In this document: positions 34,371 to 42,203 of the stretch, in pieces | Numbering within the stretch: the first letter of the stretch is position 1 | How the letters are laid out: each line of letters begins with the position of its first letter | Assembly: GCA_003534295.1 (NCBI GenBank) | Contig: DPDV01000012.1 | Location: 1-58,611, forward strand | From: Clostridiales bacterium | GTDB taxonomy: Bacteria > Bacillota > Clostridia > TANB77 > CAG-508 | Direction of reading: 5' to 3' | DNA: 58,611 bases | Translations under genes and position numbers: made by a program | The notes under the pieces: generated by a model | Databases searched by the model: none | What the model was told of the DNA's origin: nothing | Seen by the model: the letters and a program-made list of their open reading frames with translations, nothing else

Positions 34371-35150
34371 CTATTTTTTTATTTCGATTATTGCCATATT
34401 CCTTCCAGAATTTTCTCCAGCTTTTCTATATGAGTGTAGCAAATTGCTATTACATACTGTGCATATATTGCTGTCTATTATATTTTCTTCTATTAATCCC
34501 AACTTTTTCAATATGCATTTATTTATTAATACAGTATCTATATAATACTTATTACGTTCATGGTCTTTTTTTATTATATCATTAATTTCTGGCAAATTAC
34601 TATATTTATTATAAAATATATCTTTTACATCTGTATCAACCTCAAAATGACACCTTCTTATGCTTGGACAAATACAGCAAATGATATCTTCTGGATTACA
34701 TTTAAATTCATTCATCATTTTTTCTACTGTTATTTTAGATATTCCCTTTTCTGTTCCTCTCCATCCTGAGTGAACATTTGCTATTACATTTTTATTTGGA
34801 TCATAGAAAAGCAAAGATATACAATCAGCTGAAGTAGTAGCCAACGTTACATTTTTGATATTAGTTATTAATCCATCAACTCCGTCTAATTCTTGCTTAC
34901 CTTGTATTGTCAAAACATTATCTGTATGTTTTTGCATAGGTTTTATAATATCTGTAAATTCTAATTCCTTAGAAATATTTTCGTAGCTTTTCAACATTAT
35001 TGGATTATTTTCTGTTTTAAAGTTCAATTGCCCATCACTTTTCAATGTGTAGCAATGGGCAATGTTTTTATATTCTAGCAATCTTTTAAATTGTATATAT
35101 TCCACATTATCCGTTTTTACATGAACAATGTTTTTATTTGATAAATTCAT
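34371..35150 (-). CDS. pgeF: Peptidoglycan editing factor PgeF (YfiH/laccase-domain family)
   Basis: Zinc/copper-binding cytoplasmic enzyme that corrects misincorporated residues in peptidoglycan precursors. 259 aa. Metal-site motifs are present: TTSADCISLLFYD, NVHSGWRGTEKGI and PSIRRCHFEVDTDV, with a C-terminal LHSYRKAGENSGRNMAI matching the family. In the middle of a cell-wall and metabolic run on the minus strand. Confidence 0.92.
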   Translation of the reverse strand: MNLSNKNIVHVKTDNVEYIQFKRLLEYKNIAHCYTLKSDGQLNFKTENNPIMLKSYENISKELEFTDIIKPMQKHTDNVLTIQGKQELDGVDGLITNIKNVTLATTSADCISLLFYDPNKNVIANVHSGWRGTEKGISKITVEKMMNEFKCNPEDIICCICPSIRRCHFEVDTDVKDIFYNKYSNLPEINDIIKKDHERNKYYIDTVLINKCILKKLGLIEENIIDSNICTVCNSNLLHSYRKAGENSGRNMAIIEIKK

Positions 35151-35174
35151 TTTTATTATGTTCCTTTCAAAATG

Positions 35175-36077
35175 TTATTTTAAATCTATAACAGAGCCTA
35201 TAATTCCTGCATCATTTCCTAAGCTGGCTAATTTTATTTCTGGCATAAATTCTTTATTAAATACATATTTTTTATTGTAATACTCCTCTAAAAGTTTATT
35301 ATATAATATGTTTTTGTAATATACAAATCCACCTCCTATAGCTATGGCTTGTGGCTCAAATAAGTCTATTATGTTTGATAAACCAATTATTAGGTTTTGT
35401 ATATATTCATTTATCTCTTTTTTTACTTTCGTATTTTCTTCGTTTTCTTCTATGATTGTCAATAGTTCTTTTCCTTCAATTTCCTCTTCCAGTTTTAATA
35501 TTTCTCTTATGTTTTGTTTAAATCTTTTTATAGAACAATATGTCTCAAAACATCCATATTTACCGCAATTGCACTGTTTTCCATGTTTTTCTATTATCAT
35601 ATGTCCTATTTCAAATCCCGTATTTTTTTTAGGTACTAATAATTTATTATCTAGAAAAACTCCTGCTCCTATTCCTGTACCCAAACACAAAAATACGGCA
35701 TCTTCATATGTTTTTAGACTTCCATATATTTTTTCCGCCATTGCTGCGCATTTTGCATCATTCCTAACAAGTATTGGTACATTATAATATTGTTGCAATT
35801 CTTTAGTTATATTAAATTCTTTTATTCCCAAATTTACAATCTCATATATAATACCATTTTTAGCATTGCCAGGGGTTGCTATTCCTATTAATTCTACGCT
35901 TTCCTTTTTCTTTACTTCTTCTATATAGTTTACAATATATTTGGTTATAAATTCCTCTATTTCAATAATATTACTGCTTATTTCTACTTCTGTTTTATTT
36001 ATTATTTTGTCTTTATTTACTATTCCGATTGCAACATGACTTCCACCTATATCTACACCAATTTTCATCTTTTTCAT
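35175..36077 (-). CDS. ROK family sugar kinase (glucokinase-like)
   Basis: ATP-dependent sugar kinase of the ROK family; glucose or an N-acetyl-hexosamine are likely substrates. 300 aa. ATP-binding GVDIGGSHVAIGI at the N-terminus, catalytic Asp in VRNDAKCAA, GTGIGAGVFLDN, and the ROK zinc motif CNCGKYGCFETYCS preceded by the conserved His of GFEIGHMII. No DNA-binding domain, so it is a kinase rather than a ROK repressor. Follows the A24-like gene by seven bases. Confidence 0.93.
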   Translation of the reverse strand: MKKMKIGVDIGGSHVAIGIVNKDKIINKTEVEISSNIIEIEEFITKYIVNYIEEVKKKESVELIGIATPGNAKNGIIYEIVNLGIKEFNITKELQQYYNVPILVRNDAKCAAMAEKIYGSLKTYEDAVFLCLGTGIGAGVFLDNKLLVPKKNTGFEIGHMIIEKHGKQCNCGKYGCFETYCSIKRFKQNIREILKLEEEIEGKELLTIIEENEENTKVKKEINEYIQNLIIGLSNIIDLFEPQAIAIGGGFVYYKNILYNKLLEEYYNKKYVFNKEFMPEIKLASLGNDAGIIGSVIDLK

Positions 36078-36084
36078 TCCTTTT

Positions 36085-36789
36085 TTACATATAATAAAAT
36101 ATATAATAATTTGTTATTAAAAGCATTATTATATTTGCAATACACATATAATAAGCTATAGGAATCTGTAATTGTGTTTTTTTATCTGTTTTTACATACC
36201 TTGTTTTTTTATTTGCTATTTTGCTTATTAGCAATTTAAACCCTATAATTAGCAAAGTATAATTTACTGTGAAGAAAAATACACCTTCATATGTAAATAA
36301 GATCATTATCATAGATAACATTAATATGTTTAATGTATAGCTTTGTTTTGCTTTTCTCTTCATATATATGGTATCTGCTATTATTAATATGCAGATTATA
36401 AATAAATATATAATGTATCCATATACTGTTTTATTCTTGTCAGCAATATATGTATATATCATGTATATTGCCATTAATAAAAATCCTAATAATATCATTT
36501 TTTTATCTATTCTATGCTCTTTTTTATCTATTTTTGCAATTACAAATAGTGTAGCAATGTAAAATGTAGCAAACATAAAATTTATTAACATATCAGTATT
36601 TATTGTTTTTATATTTAATTTAATAGATATAGAAAATAAAATAAATATTATTCCACTTAATATTGCATTAACTATATATGGCCTTTTTCTTGTTACCTTT
36701 TCCTTTAGTGTTGTTTTAACTATTAATGTTGTAAGAGTTCCTAAAATTGCACCTATTATAAATATTGTTAAATATAATATTACATTCAT
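36085..36789 (-). CDS. Multi-pass membrane protein resembling a degenerate prepilin peptidase (A24)
   Basis: 234 aa with seven or eight hydrophobic segments. The order of segments and the motif VIAKIDKKEHRIDKKMILLG resemble the first catalytic block (IDxxxxxIP) of prepilin peptidases, and QIPIAYYMCIANIIML resembles their C-terminal PFxPxLxxG block. The second catalytic motif GxGD is not present, so activity is doubtful. No pilin genes lie nearby. It could be an unrelated membrane protein; the assignment is weak. AAGGAG precedes the ATG. First gene of the run to the GltD-like gene. Confidence 0.7.
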   Translation of the reverse strand: MNVILYLTIFIIGAILGTLTTLIVKTTLKEKVTRKRPYIVNAILSGIIFILFSISIKLNIKTINTDMLINFMFATFYIATLFVIAKIDKKEHRIDKKMILLGFLLMAIYMIYTYIADKNKTVYGYIIYLFIICILIIADTIYMKRKAKQSYTLNILMLSMIMILFTYEGVFFFTVNYTLLIIGFKLLISKIANKKTRYVKTDKKTQLQIPIAYYMCIANIIMLLITNYYIFYYM

Positions 36790-36805
36790 CTTTTGCTCCT
36801 TTTTA

Positions 36806-36840
36806 GGGTTATTTAAATAATAGTCTTATTTAAATAACCC
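36806..36840. terminator. Long hairpin between uppP and the next operon
   Basis: A 15-bp perfect stem, GGGTTATTTAAATAA (36806-36820) and its complement (36826-36840), with loop TAGTC. It lies just after the uppP stop. It lacks a good T-run on the minus strand, so it could be a terminator variant or an mRNA processing hairpin. Confidence 0.7.
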
Positions 36841-36845
36841 CTCCT

Positions 36846-37652
36846 TTATCTTATAAATACTATTCCTATTATTATTAAACCTATTATTATTCTATAAATT
36901 GCAAAGACTTTAAAACTTCCCTTCCTTAAATAATTTAATAAAAATTTAATTACTAAAATTCCAACAATAAAACTTGTTACTACTCCTATCCAAAATGATA
37001 AACTTGTTAATGCCAAGTCTCCTAAGCTGAAAATTACTGCTGCTGCTGTTATTGGTGTTGCTAATAGAAAAGAATATTTTGCAGCACTTTCTCTATCTAT
37101 TTTTAGCCATCTTGCTACTGTCATAGTAATTCCAGAACGTGATACTCCCGGAAATGCAGCAGCTAATGCTTGTGATATGCCTATTAATATAGACTGTTTT
37201 AATGTTATTTTTTCATATTTTACTATTGATTTAGAATTTTTGTCTACCCAGTATAATAAAATGCCCATAACAATTAAAGCAATAGCTATTAATATCATTT
37301 TTAGGTTTAAATTGTCTCCTATTATTTTGCTTGAGATTTTATCTAATATTAAGCTTAATATTCCCGCTGGTATTGTTGCTATTACTAATTGCCAAAATAT
37401 TTTTCCTTCTATCGTCTTTTCTTTTTTTACTACTTGCTTATAGCCTCCCACTATTAACTTTATCCAATCTTTAAAGAAATACACTACTATTGCCAATAGT
37501 GTTCCCACATGTAGTGCAACATCAAAAGAATCTGGCATCGATTGCCACTTTAATAGCCAAGGAAATAAATTTAAGTGTGCTGAGCTTGATATTGGTAAAA
37601 ATTCTGTTAATCCTTGTATTACTCCTAAAATAATTGCTTGTATTATTGTCAT
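36846..37652 (-). CDS. uppP: Undecaprenyl-diphosphatase UppP (BacA)
   Basis: Integral membrane phosphatase that recycles the cell-wall lipid carrier and confers bacitracin tolerance. 268 aa with about eight membrane segments and both signature motifs: QGLTEFLPISSSAHL near the N-terminus and FPGVSRSGITM in the middle. Its start overlaps the dpaA stop by four bases (ATGA), an unusual pairing that suggests joint expression with a sporulation gene. Confidence 0.97.
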   Translation of the reverse strand: MTIIQAIILGVIQGLTEFLPISSSAHLNLFPWLLKWQSMPDSFDVALHVGTLLAIVVYFFKDWIKLIVGGYKQVVKKEKTIEGKIFWQLVIATIPAGILSLILDKISSKIIGDNLNLKMILIAIALIVMGILLYWVDKNSKSIVKYEKITLKQSILIGISQALAAAFPGVSRSGITMTVARWLKIDRESAAKYSFLLATPITAAAVIFSLGDLALTSLSFWIGVVTSFIVGILVIKFLLNYLRKGSFKVFAIYRIIIGLIIIGIVFIR

Positions 37653-38521
37653 TTGTTATCGTTCCTTTCTTTTATTATATTATATATTGTTTCTTTTATA
37701 TATTCTGCTGAACTTATTGGTGCTATTTTGCCAGGTATTCCTAGCGCCCATATTGTTTTTATATTTAATTGTCGTGCAACTTCAAAATCTATTCCTCCAG
37801 GTGCTGATGCAACGTCTATTAGCAGTGTATTTTTGTTTAGCAGTTCTAGCCTTTTTTTATTTAATATCAAAACTGGTACTGTATTTATTATTATATCAAA
37901 CATATCTATTTTTTTGTTTAGTTCCTCATATTTTATGCTTTTGCTTCCATATGCTTCTATCCAAGTAATGTCTTTCCCTCTTGCACTGCAATACACATTA
38001 GCCTTAAATGCTGTCAATCTGTCTACAAGTATTTTTCCTATTCTTCCATATCCAATTATTAATATATTACTATTATATAGGTTTTTCTGCGTTTCTTTTA
38101 TTGCTATTTCTATTGTGCCTTCTACCGTAGATATAGCATTTAATATAACCAGCCTTTCGTCTTTTAATATGTCTATTGTTTCTATTTGTTCTAATATCTC
38201 TGCAGGTACTGAACCTCCTATTAGTAATTTGTCTCTAATTTTGTTGGCAAGTGTTTGTATTTCTAATTTTTGGTTTGTATAATGTGTACATATGTATTTT
38301 CTATCTTTAGTAAATGGCGTTGGTCCTATTATTATTTGGTTTTGCAATGCTTCGTCTAAATTATTATGGATTTTTAAATTATCATTCTTTTTTTCAAAAT
38401 CCAACAACTCCTCACAATTTTCAAATCCCCACGCTTTTATTTTATTTTTATCTTGTGCTAACAGTTTAATTAGTTTTACAGTTCTTAAATCTCCACCAAT
38501 TATTGAAATTTCCATATTCAT
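37649..38521 (-). CDS. dpaA: Dipicolinate synthase subunit A (SpoVFA/DpaA)
   Basis: NAD(P)-binding subunit of dipicolinate synthase, which makes the Ca-dipicolinate of the spore core. 290 aa. Family N-terminus (ISIIGGDLRTVKLIKLLAQD), mid motif IIIGPTPFTKD, and a Rossmann dehydrogenase motif ILIIGYGRIGKILVDRL with ASAPGGIDFEVA near the end. The usual partner dpaB (spoVFB, flavoprotein) is not adjacent: uppP follows instead. B may lie elsewhere in the genome. Consistent with Spo0A and PdaB in this window. Confidence 0.92.
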   Translation of the reverse strand: MNMEISIIGGDLRTVKLIKLLAQDKNKIKAWGFENCEELLDFEKKNDNLKIHNNLDEALQNQIIIGPTPFTKDRKYICTHYTNQKLEIQTLANKIRDKLLIGGSVPAEILEQIETIDILKDERLVILNAISTVEGTIEIAIKETQKNLYNSNILIIGYGRIGKILVDRLTAFKANVYCSARGKDITWIEAYGSKSIKYEELNKKIDMFDIIINTVPVLILNKKRLELLNKNTLLIDVASAPGGIDFEVARQLNIKTIWALGIPGKIAPISSAEYIKETIYNIIKERNDNK

Positions 38522-38537
38522 TCTCCTTTTATATTAA

Positions 38538-38608
38538 TTTTAGTAATTTCTTCGAAGTGCAGGCAATTAAAATCGCCCCTACATTTTTCATAGATTACTT
38601 TACACTAT
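38538..38608. repeat. Full-length dispersed palindromic repeat
   Basis: Left flank TTTTAGTAATTTCTTCGAAG, core variant CAGGCAATTAAAATCGCCCC, right flank CATAGATTACTTTACACTAT. One of the two most complete copies (the other is at 54232), located between the TPR gene and dpaA. Confidence 0.85.
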
Positions 38609-38644
38609 CATATTAATTATATAAAAAGAGTTTTTAAAATATGT

Positions 38645-39835
38645 CTATCTTTCTCTGCCTTTATATTTTTGATTTTCTAATACATTTCTCATCATTTTCA
38701 AATCACTATTATTTAATTTTCCTACTATTGAGCAAGTGTTTTCTAAATGCTTTTGAACTTTTTGATCCATTGTTAGTTTTCGTTGTTGTTTTTTTCTATA
38801 TTCTGCTGGTTTTTCTATATTGTTCTTTATGGGAATAAATATTGTGTCCTTTTCCATTTTTTCATATAATTCTGGTTCTATTTCTACCGCAACTTTCATA
38901 TAATTTATGGCTTTGTCTTCATCACCTTTAAGCATTGCTATTTGTGCTAAATAGTAATATGAACCTGATTCAAGTTCTTTATCTTTTAAACTTTCAAATA
39001 AGTACATCTCGGCTTCATCTAGTTCTCCATATATTATGGCAATTTGCGCTAAACTTAATTTTGCGTGATATAGCAAACTATTTAATTCTGCTGCTTTTTC
39101 ATAGTATTCTTTTGCTCTTTGAAAATCATTTAGCATTGTATAAGCTATTCCTAAGTTGTAATAAAGATTATAGTTGGCCGGATTATATCTTAGCGAATTT
39201 GTATATGCTGATATTGCTTCTTTGTATCGTTCTTGTTCTATCAATATGTCTCCTAATAATTCAGTACACTTAAAATGCTCAGGTTTCTTCTTTAACACAT
39301 CCTGTAACAGTTCTATTGCCTCATTATTTTTTCCTTCTGCATGCATTAAATTAGCAATATTATAATTTATTTCTATTTCCTTTGGACTTATTTCTATTGC
39401 TCTTAAATATTCTGAAACTGCATTTGAGATTCTTCCTTCTTTTTCATATACTTCTGCTAAAAGTTTATGGCCTTCAAAACTCTCGGGATATTTGTTTATT
39501 AATGTAAGCAAATATCTTTTAGCTTCTGTTTCTTTTCCCATTTTTAGCATCAAATTTGCTAAAAATATATTCAACATCTCTGGAAAGTCTATTTTTTTCC
39601 TTTTTTCCAATCCAAATACTACAACTGGTAGCATTATTGATAATATAAATGCAATTAATTTTAATGTCACATTTGTACCTTCTATAAAAATTAGTTCTAT
39701 AAAATTTATTAAAATTCCAATAAATTGCATTAATAATATGTATAAATACTGTGTGTTATTTTTTTTTATCATTTTAAAGAACATTGTTATAAACATGACA
39801 ACAGCTATTATATTAAATATAATTTCAAATATCAT
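38645..39835 (-). CDS. Membrane-anchored tetratricopeptide repeat protein
   Basis: 396 aa. Three N-terminal hydrophobic segments (about 1-75) are followed by about eight TPR units (about 95-330), with typical W/LG-Y-A-P spacing such as SFEGHKLLAEVYEKEGRISN, YNLYYNLGIAYTMLNDFQRA and SGSYYYLAQIAMLKGDEDKA. Probably a scaffold for protein complexes at the membrane; partner unknown. It lies 15 bases after the pyrophosphatase gene. Confidence 0.9.
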   Translation of the reverse strand: MIFEIIFNIIAVVMFITMFFKMIKKNNTQYLYILLMQFIGILINFIELIFIEGTNVTLKLIAFILSIMLPVVVFGLEKRKKIDFPEMLNIFLANLMLKMGKETEAKRYLLTLINKYPESFEGHKLLAEVYEKEGRISNAVSEYLRAIEISPKEIEINYNIANLMHAEGKNNEAIELLQDVLKKKPEHFKCTELLGDILIEQERYKEAISAYTNSLRYNPANYNLYYNLGIAYTMLNDFQRAKEYYEKAAELNSLLYHAKLSLAQIAIIYGELDEAEMYLFESLKDKELESGSYYYLAQIAMLKGDEDKAINYMKVAVEIEPELYEKMEKDTIFIPIKNNIEKPAEYRKKQQRKLTMDQKVQKHLENTCSIVGKLNNSDLKMMRNVLENQKYKGRER

Positions 39836-39850
39836 ATCTCCTCCAATATT

Positions 39851-40381
39851 TTATTTTTCAAACTTTTGGTTGTATCTTTCCATGCATTCTTCTATTATCT
39901 TTTCTGCTTCAGTTCTTCCTAATATTTGCTCTATTGTGGTAGTTTTTCCTTCTAATTGTTTATATACTTCAAAAAAATGCTTTATTTCTGCTGAAATCTG
40001 ATGTGATACTTCTGAAATATCATTGTATTCATTTAAAAATGGATCTTTTTTTGCTACTGCAATTATTTTTTCATCATATTCTTCTCCATCTATCATTATT
40101 AAAACACCTATAGGATAACATTCTACTAGCGTAAGTGGAATAATATTTTCTTGGCAAAGTACTAGTACATCTAATGGATCATTATCTCTTGCATATGTTC
40201 TTGGAATAAATCCATAATTTGCAGGATAATGTGTAGATGTATATAATACTCTATCTAGTTTTAGCATACCTGTTTCTTTATCTAATTCATATTTGTTTTT
40301 TCCACCTTTTGATATTTCTATTACACCTATAAAATCATCTTTTTGTATTCTTTCTTTTGCTATGTCATGCCATATATTCAT
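39851..40381 (-). CDS. ppa: Inorganic pyrophosphatase, family I
   Basis: Soluble Mg2+-dependent pyrophosphatase, driving biosynthetic reactions by removing PPi. 176 aa with the family I pattern: KYELDKETGMLKLDRVLYTSTHYPANYGFIPRTYARDNDPLDVLVL contains the metal-binding Asp residues, and KDPFLNEYNDISEV follows. First gene of the ppa-TPR unit. Confidence 0.94.
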   Translation of the reverse strand: MNIWHDIAKERIQKDDFIGVIEISKGGKNKYELDKETGMLKLDRVLYTSTHYPANYGFIPRTYARDNDPLDVLVLCQENIIPLTLVECYPIGVLIMIDGEEYDEKIIAVAKKDPFLNEYNDISEVSHQISAEIKHFFEVYKQLEGKTTTIEQILGRTEAEKIIEECMERYNQKFEK

Positions 40382-40475
40382 AATCGTATTCCTTCTTTCT
40401 ATTCCAATATTTTAAGTCAAATTTCCATAAATGTCTACACATATACATTATTTTTTTATTTTTTTTATATTTGTA

Positions 40476-40505
40476 TTGACAAATCTACCCACATCGTATT
40501 ATAAT
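40476..40505 (+). promoter_or_regulatory. SigA-type promoter of tRNA-Leu
   Basis: TTGACA (40476-40481), 18-base spacer, TATAAT (40500-40505), 21 bases before the mature tRNA 5' end. Confidence 0.85.
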
Positions 40506-40526
40506 ATAACTTGTCAGTTCAAATAC

Positions 40527-40614
40527 GCAGATGTGGCGGAACTGGTAGACGCACAGGACTTAAAATCCTGCGGTTGAATAAACCGTGCCGGTTCGATTCC
40601 GGCCATCTGCACCA
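40527..40614 (+). tRNA. tRNA-Leu (UAA)
   Basis: Acceptor stem GCAGATG / CATCTGC, D-loop GGTAGACGCACAGG, anticodon loop CTTAAAA with anticodon TAA, long variable arm (GCGGTTGAATAAACCGTGC), T-arm CCGGTTCGATTCCGG, discriminator A and encoded CCA. Length fits a class II tRNA. The mobile-element relics begin directly downstream, so its 3' end was probably the integration target. Confidence 0.97.
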
Positions 40615-40618
40615 TTAG

Positions 40619-40656
40619 AACCTCAAGTAGTTCGTAAGATATGCTTGAGGTTTTAA
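40619..40656 (+). terminator. Terminator after tRNA-Leu
   Basis: Stem AACCTCAAG / CTTGAGGTT with a 16-base loop, then TTAATTT. Confidence 0.75.
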
Positions 40657-40756
40657 TTTATAAAAAATGTGCAAAGTTCTAACACTTTTCCCAAATTAGA
40701 ATTTTTATAAATAGTTAGAAATATATTTTTTAAGACAGATTACCTAAATAGCGAGT

Positions 40757-41349
40757 TCAGTAATTTGTTTTTTTTGTATCTTTTATATTTAATGCAAGTT
40801 TGTCACTAATAACACTTGCAGAAATTCTTTTGTTTTCTATATCAGCGTGTGCATATCTTAAAGTAGTTTGAAAATTAGAATGACCTAGCCATATTTGTAT
40901 GTCTTTAACTGGTACACCATTTTTTATAAGAGTTTAGTAAATCAGTAATAAAATCAAATAAAGGTAAAGTTCTATAACCTGAATCACTTTTTGCTCTATC
41001 TTTGAAAATGAATTGTGTAACGCCATCAATTTTACCACGACCTACAGTATGTCTAATTGTTAATGTCTTAGTTTTAAAATCAATAGCATTCCATTTAATA
41101 CCAATAACTTCTTCACATCTTAATCCATATACGCCAGCTATAATTGCTGGCAATTCAATAGGTGTAGTTTTTATGACTTCCATTAGTTTTAGTAGCTCAT
41201 CTTGTGTATAATAATCTGCTGTATATTCTTTAGTTTTAATTGTTTCTAATTTAGTAGCTGAGTTACTATCAATTATTTCTGTAATAACTGCACTTTTTAA
41301 AGCCTTGCTAATATTTGCTCTATAATGTTTTATAGTATTTCCTGAAAAA
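40757..41349 (-). pseudogene. Tyrosine integrase remnant with internal deletion
   Basis: Two pieces of one phage/ICE-type tyrosine recombinase. From about 41349 the frame reads ...GNTIKHYRANISKALKSAV (end of the core-binding domain) and runs on through DELLKLMEVIK into the catalytic domain with YGLRCEEVIGIKW (first Arg of the R-H-R-Y set), stopping at 40905. Just beyond, in another frame, 40757-40916 reads NGVPVKDIQIWLGHSNFQTTLRYAHAD with the late His and Tyr nucleophile, then a natural stop. The segment between, with the HxxR box, and the whole N-terminal domain are missing, so it is inactive. Its position beside tRNA-Leu marks the island's insertion edge. Confidence 0.88.
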
Positions 41350-41524
41350 CGATATGGCTTTTGGTTTTATGCTTTGCAGTGAACAAAATCCAATAAAAAT
41401 TTGTAAGCATTGTGGTAAAGTATTTTATGCTAAAAATCCAAAAGCTGAATATGATAGTAGTCAATGTAGAAACCAAGCAAATGTATATAAAAGTAGAAAT
41501 AAAAATAAAGATGACAAAAAATAA
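41345..41524 (+). pseudogene. C-terminal fragment of a zinc-ribbon protein (DUF6076-like)
   Basis: The plus frame reads ...NDMAFGFMLCSEQNPIKIC and then CKHCGKVFYAKNPKAEYDSS, CRNQANVYKSRNK and a stop. It carries the CxxC...C knuckle typical of the C-terminus of DUF6076-type proteins found in mobile elements; the last-but-one Cys appears replaced (EYDSSQC). It abuts the integrase remnant head to head and lacks any N-terminal part, so a deletion junction lies near 41345. Confidence 0.65.
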
Positions 41525-41621
41525 TTGTTGAAATTTTGAGAAAATATTTTTTTTATCAAAATTAAAGTATAATAAGACCATCCTTTTCTAAAGGAAATCT
41601 TTATGGAAAGGGGGTACATAA

Positions 41622-41708
41622 ATGTCTTCTTATGATTTAATCTGGCGTCTAATTGTTTTACTACTATTGGGTAGTAATAACAAAGATGACCAGAACAACG
41701 AAGACTAG
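41622..41708 (+). CDS. 28-aa hydrophobic small peptide
   Basis: Encodes MSSYDLIWRLIVLLLLGS followed by a polar tail NNKDDQNNED. AAAGGGGG precedes the ATG by seven bases. A TATAAT is at 41568-41573. A local inverted repeat (CCTTTTC...GAAAGG) could pair with the ribosome binding site. A terminator hairpin follows at 41744. A single membrane helix with an acidic tail resembles small regulatory or toxin-like membrane peptides, but this is inference; I recognise no named family. It is complete and well punctuated in an otherwise decayed region. Confidence 0.6.
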   Translation: MSSYDLIWRLIVLLLLGSNNKDDQNNED

Positions 41709-41743
41709 AAAGTAGTCTTAGTCTAGGTAGTCTGCCAACTTCC

Positions 41744-41773
41744 TATCTTTTTTTTATATGCAAAAAAAAGATA
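41744..41773 (+). terminator. Terminator after the 28-aa peptide gene
   Basis: 12-bp perfect stem TATCTTTTTTTT / AAAAAAAAGATA around ATATGC, nested in weaker outer pairing (AGTCTGCC / GGCAGTCT). Confidence 0.65.
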
Positions 41774-41879
41774 TAGACTGCCATCTATTTTTAAAAAGTT
41801 TTTGCAAAATTATTGTAAAAAAAATAGTCTTATGGTTTAATATACTTATGTAATTATATATAATTTTGGAGGTAATTAT

Positions 41880-42173
41880 ATGATTATTTTAGATGATAGA
41901 GGTTGGACAATGCAACAGATGATATTGAAAAATAAAGAACAAATACAAGGTTCACAAACATGGCTTGACGATATCCCAGGTGGATTACATACAAGATGTC
42001 ATTATTATGATGGTAGATTTAGTGTAGAAAATTATATGGAAATTGGGATTAGTCCAATAGGATTGGCTAAAAGCCATGCAGAAAAAATCTTTGAAGAAAG
42101 AATCAATTTAGAAGAATTATGGAATGCTAATGTTCAAGGTAAATATTTTTCAGAAGAAGAATGGAATTGTTAA
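41880..42173 (+). CDS. Hypothetical protein, first of a three-gene cargo operon
   Basis: 97 aa, starting MIILDDRGWTMQQMILKN; acidic, with no signal peptide or membrane helix. No family recognised. GGAGG lies before the ATG at good spacing. The 396-aa gene follows 30 bases downstream. Intact in length and punctuation, unlike the surrounding mobile-element relics. Confidence 0.65.
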   Translation: MIILDDRGWTMQQMILKNKEQIQGSQTWLDDIPGGLHTRCHYYDGRFSVENYMEIGISPIGLAKSHAEKIFEERINLEELWNANVQGKYFSEEEWNC

Positions 42174-42203
42174 TTAAAAGATGGATTTCTTGGAGTATTA
42201 AGG

